From the NCBI GenBank assembly GCA_001598975.1, contig BBXU01000670.1, positions 1 to 42,096 on the forward strand: a stretch of 42,096 bases of DNA. The letters are read 5' to 3'. A program made the position numbers and the translations under genes. The first letter of the stretch is position 1, and each line of letters starts with the position of its first letter. Source of the DNA: Parachlorella kessleri. Its lineage: Eukaryota; Chlorophyta; Trebouxiophyceae; Chlorellales; Chlorellaceae. This document shows, one piece after another, positions 10,879 to 22,033 of this stretch. The notes beneath the pieces were generated by a model that saw nothing but the letters and a program-made list of their open reading frames with translations, had not been told where the DNA came from and ran no database searches.

Positions 10879-13001
10879 GGAGGGCAGAATATGTTACAAC
10901 CGCACTGGTAAACTCACTTTCCACGGCTGAGAGAATGGCAGCTGGCTTCTTTCCTGGTGACTCACAGCCTCTGTAGAACTCGTTGATTGCCAGGTAAACG
11001 TTGGATCAAGGATCCTTTTACCAGGACAAATTTTGCTCACCCGGTGAAAGACGACACCTTCTCGCCAGCAGCGGGCTGGACGCACACTGTGGGTTGTCAA
11101 TACCCCACTATGTGCAAGTTAGCAGAAGGTAGTGAGGACAGAATAGCTTCATATGTGAAGAGAGGTCCTAAGGGTGAGGGTGCGCATTGGGTTTGGCCCG
11201 GGATAGTTCTGCGCGCGCGCCAAGTGCGGGTTGGCCGGCTGTTACACTATCTTTGTTGTAGTTGATCACGTCTAGAGGAATTCTTAGTGACCGAGAGTTG
11301 CGTACTCCTGCTGTGCCAGAGCAAGTGGTGACCAGCCACTTTCATCAGGACTGGCATGCCATGGCAGAGCAAGGAGTAACGACAGCACTCAAACCTTGGA
11401 AAAATGTGTGTCCCGGCTAGGGTGCCGTTAGCAAACAGACCGGCGCTAGCACCAGGACGGCACCCTGGAGGTCCCACAGGGAGCTGACAGGCAGCTTATG
11501 GGTAGCGCAGGTTGCAACACAAAGCTGCGGCAGGGAGGCCGCTCACCCTGCAGCGGCAATAGTTAGCTGTGGCAGCCCATTCTAGCAGGGTTGCAAATTA
11601 CGTAGCAGTATTTGGTCAGCAGTGCAGGCAGAGGCTAGCTGCCCGCCTTTTGCAGCAACCGCTGCCTACCCAGGTAGAGAGATCATGCTTACAATGCACA
11701 CCTTGACTTTGCGAAGGCAGCATGTGCTTGGGGCTTACAGCAGGGAACCTGCAGGCACCGGACTCTGCTTTTCACTTCATTCTCTACCAGCTGGCCTGCC
11801 CAGTGTTAGAGACATTGGCAGAGCTCACAAAGGCAGACCTGCTTATCCAGATGAAAAGCAAGGGAGACTTATCCGGGTGAGAATGCTGCGGGATATCTCA
11901 ATGATCTGCTGGCTGCTGGGGCAGCTAGCCATTGAGACGCACTTTCCCTGGCTGAAGGAGAGGCAGGGGAAGGAACAAGGCAGGGGTGAGGCCCAGTAGC
12001 AGCACATATCTACAATGAGGTGGCTGGGAGTGGTTGGCCCGCAAGTGGGAGTACATACAGTGCTGCTGCTCTTTAACCTAAGGGCTGCCTTCGACAGGTA
12101 TTTGCACAGCCCTGTGGGCACGGCTGCTTCGCCCCCAGGTCCTGCCTGCGCCAGGAAACAGCTGCTGCAGCGTCGATGCCACCTGCCGCTAGCGGCCAGC
12201 AGCAGTGCAGCATTCAGCCAGCTTGGCAGTTGGGGTGCAGCAAGCCGGGCCAGCTGTCCCTGGTCCAGAAGGCCGCATATGCCGGCCTTGCCAGAGCAGG
12301 TGCAGCGTGGTGGCAGCTAGGGCTGGCCGTAATGCCTTCTGCTTGCAAACAGTTCATCGTCTACTACCTAGCACCCAGAGCTGAGCAGCTGCAGTGCCTG
12401 CTCATCACGCTTCACAGATCATGCGAGCGCGCTGGCAGCTGTTTGTTAGCACAGCAAGGGGAGGCTCCTTGTGATGCAGCCCCCGTCTTGCCCCCCGCCA
12501 GCAGGTGAGGAGGTGCTGTTGCTGGGCGAGCAGCCTGTGTGGCGAGTATAGTGCGCCGCTGCACCCAAGGTTTGACCTGTGAAACCCAGGTCTCATAAGG
12601 ACGCTGGATTGTTATTACTATTATTACATTAGTGGCCTGCTGAACAAGACTACGAACCCAAGACAGGCAGCCCTTGGCGGGAGACCCAGCCAGAGCAAGT
12701 TTGACCATGCTCTGAAGGATCTGAAGGACCAGGAACTGAGGCCCCCTGTGTTGTTGGCTGCCAATGACTTAGACATGTTCTTATCAGAGGTATCAGCACT
12801 CTTCATGCCTGCCCTCCTGCTTCCTTGCCCTGTATGGGTGGCTATTGATAAGGACGCTGGATTGTATCGTAACACTGCTATGATAAGTGCCTCTTGAATC
12901 TCCTTGGCGCATACTAGTCGTCTCATGGGGAGGGAGGCAATGATTGAGTGGCAGGGAACCATTTTCAGGTCCATAACTGTGCAAAAACATGTCGCAATCA
13001 A
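10879..13001. other. Gene-poor region upstream of the LEA-like gene
   Basis: About 2.1 kb with no open frame supported by splice signals or a recognisable family. Plus-strand frames at 11622-11999, 12015-12320 and 12176-12508 have no recognisable domains and unconvincing composition. An 18-bp direct repeat sits near 12595 and 12848. The promoter of the LEA-like gene should lie at the left end. A degenerate mobile element cannot be excluded. Confidence 0.4.
12595..12865. repeat. 18-bp direct repeat pair, 253 bp apart
   Basis: ATAAGGACGCTGGATTGT occurs at 12595-12612 and again at 12848-12865. Both copies precede AT-richer sequence. The segment lies just upstream of the tRNA gene. No open frame or terminal inverted repeat is visible between the copies, so no element type is assigned. 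Confidence 0.75.
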
Positions 13002-13074
13002 GCCCGTGTAGCTCAGTGGATAGAGCGACCGTTTCCTAAGCGGTAGGCCGTCGGTTCGATCCCGATCTCGGGTG
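13002..13074 (+). tRNA. trnR-CCU: tRNA-Arg (anticodon CCU)
   Basis: A full cloverleaf of 73 nt is present. The acceptor stem GCCCGTG pairs with CTCGGGT, with a G-U at the end and one U-U mismatch. The D arm is GCTC...GAGC. The anticodon stem ACCGT/GCGGT holds loop TTCCTAA, so the anticodon is CCT and reads AGG. The T arm GTCGG/CCGAT holds loop TTCGATC. The A box TAGCTCAGTGG and B box GGTTCGATCC serve as internal Pol III promoters. There is no intron and no encoded CCA, as expected for a nuclear tRNA. A T6 run follows at 13082. Confidence 0.93.
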
Positions 13075-13081
13075 GGCAGTC

Positions 13082-13087
13082 TTTTTT
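13082..13087 (+). terminator. Pol III terminator (T6) of the tRNA-Arg gene
   Basis: Six consecutive T residues begin 8 nt after the last base of the tRNA. This is the standard RNA polymerase III stop signal. Confidence 0.85.
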
Positions 13088-13578
13088 GAACTGCTGTCAC
13101 TTGCGCTCCTTCTGATTATTTGCCCTGCCCTGCTGTCACTTGCACTCCCTCTCACCAGAGTATACTAGCCGGCGCAACAACAGCAGTAGTGGGCATCAAA
13201 CCACCGTCGCACTTTCAGCTACACGATACACCACCGCGCAGCCCGGGGCAGTTCTATCCAATGGCAAAGCTTGGGCGCTGGCACAAAATATTATGCTGTT
13301 TACACACCCCCTTTTCTGTTTCTGTATGCTCCCATCTCGCCGCATGCCCCTTTGTCGTTCACGCAGGACTCCCCCCTGCCCTGCTGTCATTTGCACTCCC
13401 TCTAATTATGCTGTCACCAAAAGCTCAAGCTGAAATTTCTACCAGTTAAAACCTAATGCCCTGCTTCCCGCCCTTGCTGCGTTGTCCTGGTAATTGTCAT
13501 GCGCACCTCCCCGAGGCCACAACTTCGTTTTCTCCTGCTGCTTACTCGTTGTCTTGTCTCAGGGACACACTAGCGTCC
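13088..13578. other. Intergenic region between tRNA-Arg and the 1140-residue gene
   Basis: This stretch holds three copies of a 23-bp sequence, listed separately, and the presumed promoter and 5' UTR of the following gene. A TTGTCTCAG acceptor at 13553-13561 hints at a 5' UTR intron or an upstream exon. No further gene is evident. Confidence 0.45.
13091..13403 (+). repeat. Three copies of a 23-bp CTGCTGTCA-type repeat
   Basis: Copies of CTGCTGTCAYTTGCRCTCCY plus TCT start at 13091, 13130 and 13381. Two of the three are followed by a similar RATTAT stretch. They lie between the tRNA terminator and the next gene. No function is assigned. Confidence 0.75.
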
Positions 13579-16500
13579 ATGGAGCCTGCCAGCAGGCGAC
13601 GTAGGCCGGAGGGTGCGCCTGGGCTGGCCCAGTCCCTGCAGGCGGCAGAGTCGCGTCTGCTCGAGGCCTTCAAACCGTTGACTGACCCGTTGGTTTGCAC
13701 CCTGCGCATCACAGCCAGCACTGCGTCTGCGCTGGCACAGCTGGCGCGCCTCTGCAGGACCTTCCTAGTAGAGGAGTTTCACACCGACCTCAGCCAGAGG
13801 AAGTGTGTGATTAAGTTTGGGCCCCCCCAGACCAACGGGTGAGGATAGCACTGCTTGTCTATCTCCTTCATGCATGGGAGACTGGGCCGGTGGGAGACTG
13901 GGCGGGAAAACTGGCGCGTCTGCCCCTGAGATCTGCACCTTGTGGCGTCCCTGGCGGTAGTGCTTTGAAACACCTGATGGGCGGCGCTGTTGTGCTCTAT
14001 CATAGGCTTGCATTTGGTTGTCCAGTGTGTGCCGTCAAGCAAACACTTGGATTCCCAAAACTCGGGGCCTGAACTTAACACGTCTCATGCATCGCCTTGC
14101 TACAGGCTCAAGCATGATGGGAGGCATGTCTGCTTTGCCTACATCGGCTGGGAGCAGTATGGGTTGGCCAAGCATGTTGCCCGCAACCGGCTGGGCAAGA
14201 GGCTGCACGAGGCCTTCATCCCACTGGCTCGATTCATCGTCTTGGACTACATAGAGATGCGGCTGTCCTGGCGTGACCCTGAGTCAGTGGTGGGGCGCCG
14301 AGAGCCAACCAAGGCAAGTACATGGGGGCATGTCTAGCTGCAGTGCAGTCTGGGTATTAGAGCTGCCTGCCTGCCATCTTGACCCCCTTGTTTGTTGGTT
14401 GGCCCTCTCCCTACGCTGGGGTCGTTGGTTATATCTGGGGTAAGCTGCGGTGTTTGGTCATGTGTGGTGTAAGCCTTGCCCCAAAACAAGACAGTCAATT
14501 GCAGTTACCTCGCCTGCCGGTAACAAAGGGGTACCTCAGTGCCTGGGTAGAAAATGTTGCATGCAGAGGAACTTACTGGTGCACCTCTATGAGGAGGGCA
14601 GCTTGGACCTGCGGGTGCGGCTTGCGGTGCTGTTTTCTTGGCGCTGCATCAGCGTTCGAGATGCCAAGGCTGTCATGGATGCTGCTGCTGGGGATGGGGG
14701 CACGGATGCAGCTGCCCAGCTGCTAGAGCGGCTGGCCAACATCAGCGGCCTGCCTGGTGGCGGGGCTGGTAGCAGCAGGGCGAGCGGGAGTGGTGGCACA
14801 ACTGGCCGGGAGGGGGCCCCAGAGGATGACGGCGGTGGCGATGTGGAGGACGATGGGTACTTGCATGGAGGTGCGCGTGCTGTTCCAAATATGGCTCGCA
14901 ACCCAGCTACTAGTTACTATCTACTAGTTAGGATCCAGGTGCTACACAAGCACTTGCGCTGTGGTGATGGCGGGGGTGCTGCCACGGGAGGAGCGCCAGG
15001 CGGTCTCAATTTGTTCTTGGCACAGTGCTCAGTATCGCGAAGGTCTGAACTCAAGCTTCAGCCCAGGTGCCGCCTTCCTAGTCGTGCAGTGGGTGTTATG
15101 ATGCACTGCAGGAGAGTGGGAAGAGGAGGAGGAGGAGCAAGAGAGGGAGACAGGTGCCGCCTTCACTGAGCCCATTGACCTGCGAGCTACCCCTGAGTTG
15201 GAACGCCGCATCGAGGAACTATGTTCCCCGGATGGCTTTGCTGGCTTGGCAGGTGGGCCCCATGCTGGGTGGCTTGCATGTGTGACGCTTTTTCCTTGCA
15301 CTTTGCTTGCTAGCACAGACATCTTGCCAATTGAATAATCCTTTCTTTGATGTTTGCTCTGCATGACGTGGGCTCCTCTTATCTTCCAAAGGGCAAGCAC
15401 TGCAGGTGACTTCTGGGACGCTAAGGGCTGGGGACCCCTCCAGTCGTTCCTGGTGGGCCGTTTGCTGGGCGATGGCCATCGAAGGAAGGAGGTGGTCTCC
15501 ATGTCAGCGCAGTGTGGCGATGTGGGAGCTCTCCTGCAGATGCTCTGGATGGTTTGCGGGTTGGATGACGAGTGAGTCGCATGTGCCATCCGCTTCTTTT
15601 GCCTTCATGCCAATGTAGCAAGGGTTCATTTGCTAGGGTGAGGCCTGATGTTCCATGGCAGCTGCGTAGCCTCCGATCTGTCGTGTTGTAAGCCTTGCCA
15701 AGCCTCCCTGGTCTATTCGCCTTAAGCAGTTGTTGAAGCACATGTGCTGCCTTAGGGGGGCGGATCGCTCAATTGGACGCATTTGCAGCGAAAGCTTCGC
15801 ATCGCAAATGGGTCATTGTTTTTTTGCTGCAGGCGCTGCCGGCTGACATTTACGGCCCGCGTCTGGAAGGCACGGCACAAGCGCTTGCCCATCACCGCTT
15901 TTGTGACTGAGGCGCGCATCCGTGACATCAATTTTTCGGCAGGGCTGCACAAGTACATCCCCATTGGCAACAAGCACTTCACCTACACGGAGCAGCATGC
16001 CAAGGCTCTCAGGTAAGCGGGTGCAATGTGCTCGAAAAGATTACAGTGTTGAAATGCCCGTTCTTTTCGAAGCAGTACATGGGGTTTACAGGTGACAGTG
16101 ACAGATGTAGCGGGGCAAGGTTTTGTCACCCTGGACCAGTCACTTTTTGGACTGTACAGCTCAGCTGTGTGCGGGATGCCTATGACCGTTCAAGTGACTG
16201 GGTACCTGGGTAGGGCACCTGGGCAGGGTAGGGTACCCATTCTGGGTATAAAACCTGGGCAGGGTATATTACCTGGGCAGGGCATATTACCTGGGCAGGG
16301 TAGGATTGGCAGCATGCCTTGACTGCGCCTTAAGAGTTACGGCTCCAGTCTTATGCAGGCGCTAGACTAGCAGATCTCCAAAGGCTCTAAGACCGAGTTA
16401 ACAGCACCTTTGAACAGTAGGATTGAGGGGTGCTCAGGCATCAGATGCCCCCCACCCCCACCCCTACCCATCCACCCCCGCCCCCTACCCAACCCCACCC

Positions 16501-19500
16501 ACCCACGCATGCTGTACAGGCACATCCACACTCACCCCTTTGTGCTGTGCACTTGTGTGCAGGCGCAGGGTACGGACTACTAACACCATCGCGGTGTGCA
16601 TCGCCGGGTACGCTTGTGCAGATTCCGGCCTCAGCCCACAGCGGGTGAGCAACCTTATCCTTGTGGAGTGGGCCAGTGTCCGCAGGATTGTTACTTCTTT
16701 TAGGTTGATTGCCATGTGATGACATTCGCCAGAAAACTGGGAGAATTTCATGCTAACAGCGTTCACAGTGGCAGGCTATGCAAGTTGAGGTTAGCTGAGC
16801 TAAGGGAGTTGTAAGTTAGCATAGTGCCAGATTACACTTCTTCAGGTGAGTCTCTTGCGGCCTCGCCCTCATCAGGATAACTGTGGGGGCATGTGTATGG
16901 TCTCACTTCTGTACCCAGCCCAGGTCGCCTCTCCAGCCTAGCTTCTGTACCCAGCCAAACTTTTGGACCCTTGCTCTTTCCAAGTGCAGGGGGCTGGAGT
17001 CACCAACCCTCAGCTTACCTTCTCATGTGCCTCTGAGCCCATGGCCCGCGCCTTTTCCTCGCTGATGTATGAGCGCCTGTCGCCTCGGTTTGTGGACATG
17101 AAGAGGCAGCCCGCGCTGGTGCCAGATGAGGACGATTTTGGCCACATGAGCCTGAAGCATGGGATAAACGGCCGCTGGCATATCTCTGGCATGATAGAGA
17201 TGTAAGTGCTTGGGTGTTGGAGAGGGCGTTGCAGGCAGGCTGGATAGCGGACTGTTGGGGGTTGGTGAATGCGGTGGTGATTGCCAGGTGGCTGTGATTG
17301 ACTGGTGGAGATGCATTGATACTGGCTAGGATGTGTTTTTTTGAAGCTTGTTGTGGGGTGGAGGGCAACTATAGGGTAGCCTAACTGCGTTGCAGTTGGT
17401 TTACGGCCCATGGGGCAGTCCTTTGTTTCAGTATTGCGCCATTCCCATGTGCCTTCACATGACTTTACAAGTGCCTTCGCATGACCCTCCCTCTTGCAGG
17501 GCTTGTATGGAGCTGGAGCAGTGGTGGCGTGACCAGGCTGCCCTGCACTTCCCGTTACCAGCCCCCGCCCCGGGCGTCCTGGCCGGCATTGTCGACCAGC
17601 AGACCCTCTCGGACAGGGAAGCGTGCCTTGCTTACAGGCTGCTAGTGCCCCGGAAAGTTTGGGCCTTGGAGGATGGCATCACCAACCGCTGGCTCATCGA
17701 TGTGAAGGTGGGTAGAGTGATGAGCTTGATGAAGCCCAGTGTGTTGTTGGAGGGCAAGGTCTTCATAAACAGTGTTGTTGCTGGCAACCCTGGGTATCTA
17801 CCTGTCATGGTAGCACAGCATGTATGCAGCAGCAGCACGACCCCGCTTTTTTTGCAGCTCTGACCAGGTATAGCATGCATGCAGGTGTAGCATGCGCAGT
17901 CTTCCTGCATCGCATTGGGCCCCGCCCAAGCGGTACTCAGATAGACATGATGTCTAGCTTGAATGTTGGTGTTCATTACAAATTTACTCTTCCTCCTGCA
18001 GGGGTGGAACATGGAGCCAGCCGTGCTCACTTTGCGGGAGGAAGACCATGCTGAGTGGTTTGAGATAGTCCGCACAGGTCGCGGCGAGGAGCTGCCGCAT
18101 GGCAATGTGGCGTACTTCCCCATTGCGGTGGACCGTGAGACAGGCCAGGCGTACATGGATCAGCCCAGTTTACATCTGTTGCTGGGCTACCGCGATAATA
18201 GTAAGCTGAAAAAGGCCAATGCCAGGTATGCCACCACAATGTTAGTATGCAGCAGCCTGTGTTCATCTACATGCTGTCCTAGCTTGCCGTCTGATGTGCT
18301 CCTTGCCACCACAATGTTAGTATGTAGCAGCCTGGGTACATCTACTTGCTGTACTAGCTTGCCATCTGATGTGCTCCTTGCCGCCTCTTCTTGTCATAGG
18401 CAACTACAGCTGTGCCTTTTGAACGCAGTCTCCACCTCCTTGGGCAAGCCTTTGACCGGCCTGCGCATAGTCAGTCAGCTACCATAACTAGAACTTCCAG
18501 TCAACAGGATCGATGGTTAAAAGACTTCATATGGGTTGCCCTCTGGTGCAGCTCGTCAGAGACGGAGGACGCGGAGCTGGACAGCGACCGCAACCAAATG
18601 CTGCAAGACACAAGGCTCAGGGTGTCCTACCTCGGCGAGGGGTTGCCGCCAGGGCTCCGCCTGCTGCAGAACCCAGGTGGGAAGGAAGCCAGAGGAGGCC
18701 TTTGCTTGCCTGTACCTAGCAAATGCATGAAATGGTGGTGTTGTACATTGCTGGCAGTAGTGAGGGTTGTCAACCTACCTAACAAATCCATAGTTGTCCG
18801 CAGTGCTCTCCTCCCTGAGAGTCCAAGATTATTTGGCTTGTGCAGGCCGGTCCGCCCCCATGTTCAACATACAGTCAGCCTGCTTCAAGCTGACCAACAG
18901 TATGTACACTATCTGCAGCCCAGGCAAGCCAGGGTTGAGGCGCTTAGTAACATGCTGAAGCTTATCAAGTGATGCACGCTTCATAAATGCATTTTGTGGT
19001 TGTTGGTATGTTCCTGCTTTTGCAGGTCTAGTCAACAGTAGATGCACTGGCAAAGCTCTGGCGGTGCGAGGCCTATGATCCAGTGCAACTCCCCATATGC
19101 TTCACCTGCTGGCATGATGACCTGCCGTGTCACCGTTGTACTGCAGTGTCCAAGACCTATCTGGCCAATAGGGGGCTGCCTGCACGCCTAAAGGAGTTGC
19201 CTGTGTCACTGCGGAGCAGCACAGCAGTGGTTGGGGCGCTGCTGACTGTCTGCTGGCGTTACGGCGTGCGGCTGGACCCTAATGTTGCGTCCCTCATGAG
19301 CCGCGGCGTTGTAGGTGGTGAGGATGGCATGATGGGGCCCTCGATGAGTGCACATCGCGGTTCCCCCCTCTTTGGGAATGTTTGCTTGGTACCCAAAAGG
19401 TTTGTTACCCTGGCAAATAGTACCTTTTCCAGCAGTTGCTGACCACCCAAGCACAACCACTGGTGGCACCGTATGGTGCAGATGTATACTATCTCCAGCG

Positions 19501-21717
19501 GGGTGTGGAGGAGGAGCCCTTCGTTTCAGTGCCAGAGCCCAAGGCCCGGATCCAAGTGGAAGAGCTGACCAAGCTGGGCAAGGAATCACGCCGCGAGGCT
19601 GACAAGGAGCTGCCCCAGCGCGACCGGCGTGATCCCAAAATCACAGATGCTGGGCACCTAGCAATACCGGCCATTGCCGTGCATGTCGAGGAGCACCCAC
19701 AGTGAGCAACAACAGTGGGCTGCTGCGTTGATACGTGGAAGGACGACACAGCAGACTATTTAGTCCTGGGCCGCAAGTGGGGACTGGTGGCTGTGCACGT
19801 CATGTGATGTCTTGAAGGGCACATGTGATGAAGTTCTTGCATGCATGCATTTGTTCGGTCTCTTTGCGTCAATCGACAGCTCTTCGCTCACTGAAGGGTG
19901 CATGACGGCTGCAGGTGGAACACCAAGCAGGTGAAGGTCGCCATGGCCTATACTGGCCTGGTGATGGGCGCAGACGGTGCCCCTGTGGACGCACGCTTGA
20001 ACTCCTCAATCTATGCCCAGGCTCCAAGGGACATGAAAATTCTGCCGATGCTGTGCTGTGGCTTTGTGCACGGGACGATGGAGTACACAGGTGTGCGCTC
20101 TTCCTGCTCACTTGCCATTTTTGTTGTGGTTGGGCTTTGGCAAACGCTATTGCAGCAGCGCTTGGTTGGTGGGGAGAGATGAGAGCAACTGTGATAATGT
20201 CAGCCGTTCAGGAGAAATGTCCACAAGGGTGAGCGCTATGGCCTTTGCTAGCCACAGAGCTGTTGCCTCCTGGAGTGCGTGTAATTTATGGGCTTGTCAA
20301 ATAGGGAAGTCCACTGTGCAGGTGGCTCGACCGGCGTGCCCGGCATCCATGCACAGCCTTCAGAGAAGGGGAGTGCAGCGGGCGCCGCGGTGCCGGCTTT
20401 GAGCGGTGCAGCCGTGTCCCTGGCAGGGGGTACTGCAGGCAACAGCCAAGTGCCGGTGGTCATCGCGGGCGAGGAGGGGCTGCAGGGCGAGGGCTCCATG
20501 GCCTTCTCCCAGCCTGCTGCTGGCGGGTAAGAGAGGGCTTTTCTATTCTGCAAGGCTGCACAACAGGTGCAGTTTGTCTGGGGTATGCACTCCCTTGGGA
20601 GCCTAGCCAGCAGTCTCATTTGTAGGCAGTAACTTTGACTGTAGTGGGGTATTGACAGGCAGGGCAGCACAACCTTGCTGGAATTAAAGGGTGTTTGAGG
20701 TGTGCACCAGAAGCATCCACGGGTTGGCAAGGTGTTCATATGAGTGCCACTCTATTCTACAGCCTCACGGCTTGGTTACCCAGTTATGTCTTCTCTTTCC
20801 TGCAAGTGTTTTCACACCTGGGTGCAGGGGTTGCTACCGCTATGGCCCCGAGACCAGGCTGTTGAGGGACATGGCTCCGGAGGAGGCCATGCAGCGGATT
20901 GTCGATAACAGTGAGCTGGCAGCAGGCACTGAAGTTTACCTGATGCACCCTCTGAGCAAGGTGGAGATTGGCCGGGGCGTAGTGACCGCAAGACCCTGCA
21001 GTGTGGCTGTCGGCAACGGGCTGCAGGACCGCTTCAGAAAGGAGGTGAGGCTTGCGTTGCTCGCAGCTGGAAGAGAGCGCTATAGAAAGCTGCTGGTTTG
21101 CAAAGGGACGAGTGCAAGGTGTTCCGGCCCAGAACAATGGCATCAGCCCTCCTCATACTGCGTCAACCAGCATTGCTAGGCACTGCGATCTGTCAATAGC
21201 CCATCAATGCTGAGGCAGGATGGGCGGCATTGATCCCTCTGTGACCAGCAGGAGCCAAGCTCTGGCCAAGTTTTTAGTTGTGTTATGCGCGGAAGTGCTG
21301 CATACCATATCTGCTGCTCGCGCCTACTCTCTCTGACCCCAGCAGGTGAGGATCACAGAGATCAACGCCAACGCGGTGGCGGCGGGGATGGTGGCTTTCA
21401 AGCAGGATGACGAGGGTGAGCTGTGGCTCTTTGCTGTCGCCACCGATGTGCTGCAGTTGCAGCCGGCACCCAGGCCAGAAGGGACTGTGGATGGCCCCCA
21501 GAGGCGGAGGCATCGCAGATGACTGTGTCAATGCAGCATGTCGGGCTGCACTAGGTGCCAACAGAAGAGTCGTTTTAGGACCGTGTAATTGCGGGAGGGG
21601 TGGGCACCTATATGTTTTTTTTTGATGGCACAATTATTTTCCCCGTTTGCCACAGTGCCCCTCTTCCTATTCTGGGTCTGTCTGAAGGGCCTCCCTGTTG
21701 TGATACATGGTATCTGA
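13579..21717 (+). CDS. Unrecognised multi-exon protein, about 1140 aa, with a CX2C-X6-CX2C motif
   Basis: Nineteen exons, all phase-consistent: 13579-13838, 14106-14313, 14567-14870, 15112-15252, 15406-15571, 15833-16012, 16563-16644, 16990-17201, 17500-17707, 18002-18225, 18552-18676, 18846-18899, 19039-19317, 19452-19701, 19915-20090, 20322-20526, 20828-21044, 21346-21415, 21656-21717. The protein is globular in composition for most of its length. It has an acidic run (GEWEEEEEEQERE, about 258-270) and a Gly/Ser linker before it. A CFTCWHDDLPCHRC motif (C742, C745, C752, C755) could bind zinc. The C-terminus is a short hydrophobic segment. The junction between exons 13 and 14 is the weakest, and the exon 2 donor is GC. 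The ATG at 13579 is a choice; the frame is open upstream to 13456. I recognise no domain family. It is convergent with CK2 beta. Confidence 0.7.
16204..16307 (+). repeat. Intronic minisatellite, core ACCTGGGCAGGG
   Basis: Three exact-period 18-bp units start at 16253, 16271 and 16289 (ACCTGGGCAGGGYATATT). Further degenerate units lie at 16204 and 16217. All sit in the intron 16013-16562 of the 1140-residue gene. Confidence 0.85.
18230..18382 (+). repeat. Tandem duplication, 75-bp unit, intronic
   Basis: 18230-18304 and 18305-18379 align end to end with about six mismatches. Both begin GCCACCACAATGTTAGTATG and end GATGTGCTCCTT. A third unit is just begun (GCC). The array starts five bases after the donor of exon 10 of the 1140-residue gene and fills half of that intron. 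Confidence 0.9.
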
Positions 21718-22033
21718 AGTGACAAGCCTCGAGGTGGGGATCCCAGCATTCACCATTGTCAACCGGTCTGATAATCACCTTCTGCGCAACACACATGAGG
21801 ACAGCTCAAGTCCAGATGGCAGCTACAATCATGCAAATGCTAGCACACAGATATGCAGCAAGGGGAAACAGTGCCGGTATACTGACTGGCATCATCAGAC
21901 CTCTTTGCCAACAGACCCATGCACAGCTTTTCCAAGCAAACAGCCGACGCACTCAAATGCTACGCCAGTACCTACACAGCTTGCGTTCAAAGCCAGCATG
22001 CATAAACCCTGTGCCCTCCTATGATTTATTCGT
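21718..22033. other. Convergent 3' region between the 1140-residue gene and CK2 beta
   Basis: 316 bp separate the two stop codons. No open frame of note, no RNA gene and no clear TGTAA or TTACA close to either stop. Both 3' UTRs must share this stretch or overlap. Confidence 0.45.

Noticed and set aside
12015..12320. LLLFNLRAAFDR peptide, vaguely like a reverse transcriptase AFD motif
   Set aside because: A single short match with none of the neighbouring RT motifs (no YxDD, no flanking domains). It is probably chance.
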